Assembly: GCA_964636385.1 (NCBI GenBank)
Contig: CAZWSC010000022.1
Coordinates: forward strand, 1 to 11,455
Direction: 5' to 3'
Length of the DNA stretch: 11,455 bases
From: CAZWSC01 sp964636385
GTDB lineage: Bacteria; Eisenbacteria; RBG-16-71-46; CAIMUX01
Both the position numbers and the translations under genes were made by a program. The notes beneath the pieces were generated by a model. It worked only from the letters and a program-made list of their open reading frames with translations, had not been told where the DNA came from and did no database searches. This document shows, in pieces, positions 6,944-11,455 of the stretch. Each line of letters begins with the position of its first letter. Position 1 is the stretch's first letter.

Positions 6944-7999
6944 TCAGCGGCCAAGGTAGCTGAACAGGGAGTCGTTGTCCGCCACCCATCGGGCAAGGCG
7001 GTCCACGCCCTCGGCAGGTGTCACTGTTGGCTGCCACCCGAGCTCTGAAGAGGCCTTTCGGATGTCGCTGACGTAGACCTTCTGATCGCTGGGCCTCCAG
7101 GGTCCGACGGAATGGTCGATCCTGCGGCCATGGATCGCCTCCAGTTGCGCCAGAAGCTGCCTCAAAGAGAGAACGAACTCGGGCCCACCGCCCATGTTGT
7201 AGACTCCGATGCGCGGCCCGCGCTCCAGGAAGGCCTCGTACGCCGCAACTAGATCATCCACCCAGAGAACGTCACGAACCTGCCTGCCGTCGCCGAAGAC
7301 TGTCAGCGGCGCACCGCGTTGTGCAGCGATGACGAACCATGCCACCCACCCCTGGTCCTCCATCCCGAACTGGTGCGTGCCGTAGATGCAGGACATGCGG
7401 AACACCCCGACCCGGATCCCATAGAGGTGGGCAAAGTCCTGCGCGTACAGATCGCCGGTCAGTTTGGAGCAGCCGTAGGGAGTGTGCTCGCAGAGATCCA
7501 GGCCGAAGTCCTCGGGGATCCCCGGCGCATGGCCCTCCGCGAAGCAGTAGTGATCCCTCTCCTCCACGAGGGGGACCTGGTTGACCCGGTCGCCGTAGAC
7601 CTTGTTCGTGGAGCAGAAGAGGACTGTGGCCCTGCCCCCGGTGCGGCGGACCGCTTCCAGCACATGCAGCGTGCCGAGCGCGTTGGTCAGGAAGTCGGTG
7701 GCCGGGTCGTCGGTGGAAACGGTCACGGCCGTCTGGGCCGCAGCGTGAATAACCGCGTCGCATCCATCAACCGCAGCAAGCACTTCATTGAGCCTCCGCA
7801 CGTCACCGTGAACCCGCTCGATCCCGCCGATCTCGCCGAGGCGGTCCCAGTTGTGTCTGGCGTTCGGGTCCTCCCTGCGCAGAAGCAGACCCCTTGACAG
7901 GTTGTCGAGGATACGGATCTGCCAGCCCTGCCGTGCGAAGTGGAGAGCAGCGTGGGAGCCTATGAATCCGGCTCCGCCGGTGATCAGCATTCGGGACAT
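6944..7999 (-). CDS. CDP-paratose 2-epimerase-like sugar epimerase
   Basis: A 351-residue extended short-chain dehydrogenase/reductase. The NAD-binding TGGAGFIG is at residues 7-14, with D32 closing the Rossmann fold. STNKVYGD (130-137) and YGCSK (Y175, K179) supply the active site. The segments HTPYGCSK, FRMSCIYG, FGMEDQGWVAWFVIAA and GDGRQVRDVLWVDDL closely follow the CDP-paratose/CDP-tyvelose 2-epimerase group, which inverts C2 of a CDP-dideoxyhexose for O-antigen. The other genes for making CDP-paratose are not in the window, so the substrate could be another nucleotide sugar. ATG 7999 is preferred to the GTG at 8005 because GAGAGG lies just before it. The flanking non-coding gaps suggest it is transcribed separately or with its own control. 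Confidence 0.88.
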   Translation of the reverse strand: MSRMLITGGAGFIGSHAALHFARQGWQIRILDNLSRGLLLRREDPNARHNWDRLGEIGGIERVHGDVRRLNEVLAAVDGCDAVIHAAAQTAVTVSTDDPATDFLTNALGTLHVLEAVRRTGGRATVLFCSTNKVYGDRVNQVPLVEERDHYCFAEGHAPGIPEDFGLDLCEHTPYGCSKLTGDLYAQDFAHLYGIRVGVFRMSCIYGTHQFGMEDQGWVAWFVIAAQRGAPLTVFGDGRQVRDVLWVDDLVAAYEAFLERGPRIGVYNMGGGPEFVLSLRQLLAQLEAIHGRRIDHSVGPWRPSDQKVYVSDIRKASSELGWQPTVTPAEGVDRLARWVADNDSLFSYLGR

Positions 8000-8143
8000 G
8001 AGCACCTCTCTTCCTGAGTCAACACCGTATCCGCCAGCTGCCCGGCCCCGTCAGGGATGCCCGGCACGACACATCCCGCAGCATACGTGATATGAGGGGA
8101 AAACCCGGCTTCAGAACTGTTCCAGAATGGAGAGGCGGAAGGA

Positions 8144-8160
8144 TCAGGTCAACGACCTGA
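8144..8160. other. Short hairpin after the PorV-like gene
   Basis: TCAGGTC (8144-8150) and GACCTGA (8154-8160) form a perfect 7-bp stem with a three-base loop, ten bases after the stop of the outer-membrane protein gene on the minus strand. There is no T-run, so it may stabilise the transcript end or be a weak terminator. The rest of the 171-base gap (8000-8170) shows no gene and no promoter I trust. Confidence 0.35.
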
Positions 8161-8170
8161 GTGTGCCGTA

Positions 8171-9118
8171 CTACGAGTCGGATCCCTTCTGTTCGAGATA
8201 TCCGGCCGCTTCTCCGAAGCTCAGGCACACTCCGAGATGATGGGTTGGCTCGAGCTTCCCGCCAGGAAGGAATGCGTATGACAACTCGATCGCCCCGTGC
8301 CTGAAGCGTCCGCCGGCGGACCAGTGCCCGAGGGGATCTGTACCACCCCCCGTTTCGGATGCCACACCAGCGAGGAGTTCCAGCCCGGCAACAGGGCGTG
8401 CAACCATGCCGGCGACGAACCTTCGGGATCCGTCACGACCACCTTCCATGAGGCCGGCCAGTGTCCAGGTTCCAGACTCAATATCCTGCTCGAATCCCGC
8501 CCGCCATCTCGTGGGAAGTGATGCAGGGGTGTCTCCACCCGAGGTCCCCGGGCCTGCATCGGTGAGCGCCACGCCGAGACGCCTCTCTGATCCCGCCCAG
8601 TGAAGGCCGACCGATCCGCTGAAGCCACTCATGGGCGATGAATCATCCTCGAGACGAAATGATCTGGCCCCCAGGCCCGCACTGAAGGTGCGTCCCACCG
8701 GGAAGCGGACCGCGAAACCGGCTGACCATTCCATGGGCCTGAAGGATCCGGTTTCCCGCCCATCATCGTCGAACCCCTCGAGCGGGGGTGTTCTCAGGAG
8801 TCCCGCATCTGCGGTCAGGTCCCACCCGTTCGGAAGCCGCCAGGCGGCTGCCATCCATTCGCGCGACAGGTCACCGGCCCAGGCTAGGTGTGTGAATGTC
8901 AGGCGGCAGGAGCCGCTTCCTGCGCCCGCTGCGGGGTTGCCGATGCCGGATGCCGCCTCCGGGCTGGTGGCGGCCTGTGCGCCCCGGGTAGCCAGCCAGG
9001 GCGGATGTGGAGGCAGAAGGTGGGAGGAAAAGGCCGGTTCCAGTCCGGATGATCCGGACGGGACAGGCAATGACAGGAGGAGCAGAAGGAGTGTGGGACA
9101 AATCCAGAGTCGGGACAT
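8171..9118 (-). CDS. PorV/PorQ-type outer-membrane beta-barrel protein
   Basis: A 315-residue protein with a signal peptide (LLLLLLSLPVPSGSSG, residues 10-25) followed by alternating hydrophobic and Gly/aromatic strands of a beta-barrel. Features typical of the PorV/PorQ (UPF0164) family are an AASGIGNPAAG segment near the N-terminus, FTHLAWAGDLSREWMAAAW, and GFDDDGRETGSF leading into WSAGFAVRFPVGRTFSAGLGARSF. The closing strand pair is IELSYAFLPGGKLEPTHHLGVCLSFG. Some family members (PorV/LptO) are subunits of the type IX secretion system that carry cargo to the cell surface; others have no known role. It lies between two sets of nucleotide-sugar genes on the same strand. ATG 9118 starts at the signal peptide but has only a weak ribosome binding site (GGGTGA). 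Confidence 0.75.
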   Translation of the reverse strand: MSRLWICPTLLLLLLSLPVPSGSSGLEPAFSSHLLPPHPPWLATRGAQAATSPEAASGIGNPAAGAGSGSCRLTFTHLAWAGDLSREWMAAAWRLPNGWDLTADAGLLRTPPLEGFDDDGRETGSFRPMEWSAGFAVRFPVGRTFSAGLGARSFRLEDDSSPMSGFSGSVGLHWAGSERRLGVALTDAGPGTSGGDTPASLPTRWRAGFEQDIESGTWTLAGLMEGGRDGSRRFVAGMVARPVAGLELLAGVASETGGGTDPLGHWSAGGRFRHGAIELSYAFLPGGKLEPTHHLGVCLSFGEAAGYLEQKGSDS

Positions 9119-9210
9119 GATTCACCCGCAGCCAGATTCGTGCCTTCGGGGAGATGGCGCACAGTCGCGGACTCGCTGCGTGCCCTCTGCGCGCCAATCT
9201 GTTGCGGATT

Positions 9211-9248
9211 CCCGGTGCCGGGACTGACGGAGTCTGCGGCACCCCGGG
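9211..9248. other. Structured hairpin before the PorV-like gene
   Basis: GGTGCCG (9214-9220) pairs with CGGCACC (9237-9243), enclosing a second stem GACT (9222-9225) and AGTC (9231-9234). Outer CCC (9211-9213) can pair with GGG (9246-9248) across a two-base bulge. It lies in the 212-base gap between the aminotransferase stop and the PorV-like start. It may end the sugar-cassette transcript or fold in the leader of the next gene. No T-run follows on either strand. The gap holds no other gene. Confidence 0.4.
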
Positions 9249-9330
9249 TCTGCTCACGTGCACGGTGCCCTGCCGGCGTTGCGCGATGCACTGCGGCTGG
9301 AGTAATGCAACGCAGGCCTGCAGGTCACAC

Positions 9331-10449
9331 CTATCCCGCCCACTCCCGGATCGCATTGATCACATGTCCCTGCTGCTCCTCACTCAACTCCGGGTAGACG
9401 GGAATCGACAGGGTCTCGCGGGCCGCAGCCTCGCTGACCGGCATATCCCCCTCGCGGTGGCCAAGGGAGGAGAAACATGGCTGCAGGTGGAGCGGCCTCG
9501 GATAGTAGATCGCGCTTCCGATCCCCCTTTCAGAGAGGAAGGCCTGCAGACCGTCCCGGGACCTGCGCCGGATCTGGATCACATACTGGTTCCACACATG
9601 CCGGCCCCGCCTTGCATCCACCGGTGTGGATACACCGTCCAGATCCGCGAGGGCTTCGCCGTATACGGCTGCGTGCGCGGCACGGGCGTCGCTCCAGCGG
9701 TCGAGATGCGCGAGTTTTACCTGCAGGACTGCCGCCTGAAGGGAGTCGAGCCTGCTGTTGAAGCCGACGCTTTCGTGCAGATACTTCGCCGACTCTCCGT
9801 GAACCCGGAGGGAGCGGACCCGGGCAGCGAGATCATCGCGCCTGGATGTGATCAGACCCCCGTCTCCTGCGCCTCCCAGGTTCTTTGACGGGTAGAAGGA
9901 GAAGCATCCGACGTCGCCCGCCCCCCCAAGCGGAGTGGTGCCCCACGTGCCACCGATGCTCTGGGCTGCATCCTCGATGACCGCGATTCCCCTCTTGGAG
10001 CACAGTGCCAGGATTTCGTCCATCTGCGCCGCCTGGCCGAAGATGTGCACCGGCATCACAGCCCTGGTGCGGGGAGTGAGCGCGGCCTCGAGGGCATTGG
10101 TGTCGATGGTGTACGTCCCTTCCTCGACATCCACGAGGACAGGTCGGGCCCCGGCGTTCCACACTGCTCCGGCGCTGGCGAAGAATGTGTACGTGGGCAC
10201 CACGACCTCGTCACCGGGGCCGATCCCCAGTGCCCTGAGCGCCACCAGGAGCGCGTCGGTGCCGGATGCGACACCGACTGCGTGCGGAACGTCGAGATAG
10301 GCCGCCAGGGAGGCCTCCAGCTTCTTCACGGCTGGTCCGAGGATCCACTGCCCGCCTGTCAGGGTTTCTTCCACCGCCTGCAGCAGCGGTGCCCTGATCG
10401 TTTCCATCTGCGCCTTCAGATCCAGCAGCGGAACGCGCATCTCCGACAC
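9331..10449 (-). CDS. DegT/DnrJ/EryC1-type sugar aminotransferase (WbpE-like)
   Basis: A 372-residue PLP enzyme of the family that converts a keto group on a nucleotide sugar into an amine, usually with glutamate as donor. Motifs are SGTDAL (62-67, phosphate binding), EDAAQSIGG (D160 and Q163 contact the pyridine ring) and SFYPSKNLGG, with K189 forming the Schiff base. The C-terminal part has the family's IYYPRPLHLQP segment. It most resembles the 3-amino-sugar group that includes WbpE/WlbC, but the exact substrate cannot be fixed from sequence. The start is GTG 10449, preceded at six bases by AAAGGAG; the ATG three codons later has no such site. It follows the acetyltransferase by 38 bases, and the two reactions would be consecutive. 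Confidence 0.92.
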   Translation of the reverse strand: MSEMRVPLLDLKAQMETIRAPLLQAVEETLTGGQWILGPAVKKLEASLAAYLDVPHAVGVASGTDALLVALRALGIGPGDEVVVPTYTFFASAGAVWNAGARPVLVDVEEGTYTIDTNALEAALTPRTRAVMPVHIFGQAAQMDEILALCSKRGIAVIEDAAQSIGGTWGTTPLGGAGDVGCFSFYPSKNLGGAGDGGLITSRRDDLAARVRSLRVHGESAKYLHESVGFNSRLDSLQAAVLQVKLAHLDRWSDARAAHAAVYGEALADLDGVSTPVDARRGRHVWNQYVIQIRRRSRDGLQAFLSERGIGSAIYYPRPLHLQPCFSSLGHREGDMPVSEAAARETLSIPVYPELSEEQQGHVINAIREWAG

Positions 10450-10487
10450 GCAGTGCTCCTTTCACATCGTCCTGGTGTAATTGCCTG

Positions 10488-11246
10488 CTACTCCGGCCAA
10501 CCCTGATTATCCAGCAACTGCTCCTCCGGAACATCCCGCAAGTGGCGTGCGGGGCTTCCAAGAAAGATCCGGCGGGGCGGGACATCCCTTGTGAGGATCG
10601 AGCCGGCGGCGACCACTCCGTCCTCCCCCACGGTCAGGCCGGGAAGGATGACGGCAGCCACTCCGATCCTGCCGCCGCGGCGGACCGTCACTCCCTTGAA
10701 CCGTGTGAGCCTGGCCTCGGTCCGGCCGATGAAGGCATCGTTGGAGGTGCTCACATTCGGTGCGATGAAGACACGGTCCTCAAGGACCGAGTAGGCAGTG
10801 ATGTAGCACCCTGTCTCAAGCTTGCAGTAGCGCCCGATGGTTGTGTCGTTCTCCACAACCACGCCGCGACCTACGATCGTGAACGAGGCGATCGACACAC
10901 GCTCCCGCACTGTAGCCTGGTCGGCTACGAGAATACCGCTGCCCAGAACGGCCCCGCGGTAGACAACAGCCGCCGTGCCGATGAGGCAGCCGTTGCCGAT
11001 CGAGGCCGGATCGAGTGCCTGCGAAGGCTTCAGCACGCTGTTGACGGCCCTGAGGGGATCCTTCCCGATGACCGCACCGTCATCGATGCGGACATCGTCG
11101 CCGATTCTGCTCTCCCGACGGATAACGACGTGATGCCCTATCCGGCAGCCTCTGCCGACTACTGCGTCTTCTTCGATTACCGTGCCGTGTCCTATCAGCG
11201 TGCCTTCGCCGACAGCCGCTGCACCGCTGATCCAGTGTTCCGCCAT
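10488..11246 (-). CDS. Left-handed beta-helix sugar N-acetyltransferase
   Basis: A 252-residue protein built almost wholly of hexapeptide repeats (such as IGHGTV, VGRGCR, IGDDVR, IGNGCL, IGRYCK), which fold into a left-handed beta-helix and act as trimers with acetyl-CoA. The later part (VFIAPNVSTSNDAFIGR, FKGVTVRRGGRIGVAAVILPGLTVGEDGVVAAGS, FLGSPARHLRDVPE) matches sugar N-acetyltransferases of the WbpD/WlbB type. It is longer than WbpD because of extra N-terminal repeats. It probably acetylates the amine made by the neighbouring aminotransferase. Its ATG shares one base with the stop of the preceding epimerase (TGATG), so the two are translationally coupled. Confidence 0.85.
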   Translation of the reverse strand: MAEHWISGAAAVGEGTLIGHGTVIEEDAVVGRGCRIGHHVVIRRESRIGDDVRIDDGAVIGKDPLRAVNSVLKPSQALDPASIGNGCLIGTAAVVYRGAVLGSGILVADQATVRERVSIASFTIVGRGVVVENDTTIGRYCKLETGCYITAYSVLEDRVFIAPNVSTSNDAFIGRTEARLTRFKGVTVRRGGRIGVAAVILPGLTVGEDGVVAAGSILTRDVPPRRIFLGSPARHLRDVPEEQLLDNQGWPE

Positions 11247-11455
11247 CAGGCGCCCCCGTCCCCCTGCATCCAGTCGGCCGTACGCCTGAGGCCTTCCTCA
11301 AGGGGGATGTCGGGGAGATAACCCAGACACTCGCGCGCGTCGTCCACCGCGGCTAGAGAGTCTTTGATGTCCCCAGGCCTGGGGTCCATGAAGATCGGAT
11401 CGGACTTCTTCCCGGTGATCGACGAGATCATCCCCAGGAGTTCAAGGAGGGAGGT
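11246..11455 (-). CDS. NAD-dependent sugar epimerase/dehydratase, C-terminal part
   Basis: Only the last 69 codons are in the window; the frame runs off the right edge, and the visible ATG at 11431 is internal. The segments DPRPGDIKDSLAAVDDARECLGY and PLEEGLRRTADWM are typical of the C-terminus of nucleotide-sugar epimerases such as the UDP-GlcNAc 4-epimerase (WbpP) group. The Rossmann fold and catalytic residues lie outside, so the reaction is not certain. It opens the visible part of the sugar cassette and is coupled to the acetyltransferase gene. Confidence 0.82.
   Translation of the reverse strand, partial: TSLLELLGMISSITGKKSDPIFMDPRPGDIKDSLAAVDDARECLGYLPDIPLEEGLRRTADWMQGDGGA

Noticed and set aside
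9131..9145. Weaker -24/-12-like element (GGCACG-AATC-TGGC) before the PorV-like gene
   Set aside because: The -12 box has a mismatch and the start site would fall almost on the start codon, leaving no room for a ribosome site.
10542..11321. A 259-codon plus-strand open frame opposite the acetyltransferase
   Set aside because: The minus-strand frame has clear hexapeptide repeats; the plus frame is a mirror of these and has no ribosome site.

Overview
The window is GC-rich DNA from a Gram-negative bacterium. Every gene I can support lies on the minus strand, so transcription runs from high to low coordinates. An outer-membrane lipoprotein of the LptE type, a PorV/PorQ-type beta-barrel and several nucleotide-sugar genes show a double-membrane envelope with surface polysaccharide. 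The PorV-type barrel, an NtrC-type regulator and the composition fit the FCB superphylum or a neighbouring candidate phylum. That placement is an inference, because there is no rRNA or other marker here.

Reading in the direction of transcription, 11455-9331 holds a nucleotide-sugar cassette. It contains the end of an NAD-dependent sugar epimerase, a left-handed beta-helix N-acetyltransferase joined to it by a TGATG overlap, and a DegT/WbpE-type PLP aminotransferase. Together they should make an N-acetylated amino sugar nucleotide for glycan assembly. Next come a PorV/PorQ-type outer-membrane protein (9118-8171) and a CDP-paratose 2-epimerase-like enzyme (7999-6944). Each of these two is preceded by 170-215 bases of non-coding DNA with hairpins.

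From 6738 to 3531 there is a two-component pair: a soluble NtrB-like histidine kinase (GAF-like, PAS, HisKA, HATPase) overlapping by 29 bases a sigma-54-activating response regulator (receiver, AAA+, Fis-type HTH). A clear sigma-70-type promoter at 3497-3469 then starts a housekeeping operon of lptE, holA and trxA. The lptE-holA adjacency is conserved in many Gram-negative bacteria. The operon ends in a damaged gene (1467-756) for an exported thioredoxin-fold/TPR protein, which has lost the second half of its Trx fold and its reading frame. Paired hairpins right after its stop codon mark the likely end of transcription.

Bases 1-690 hold no convincing gene. They do hold a good sigma-54 -24/-12 promoter match on the plus strand (503-518). 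A nine-base motif occurs three times around it, and a 12-bp hairpin lies about 190-220 bases downstream. This arrangement could be a sigma-54-controlled small RNA gene. That lead, and the PorV-like gene sitting beside WbpD/WbpE-type genes, are the two observations most worth following.
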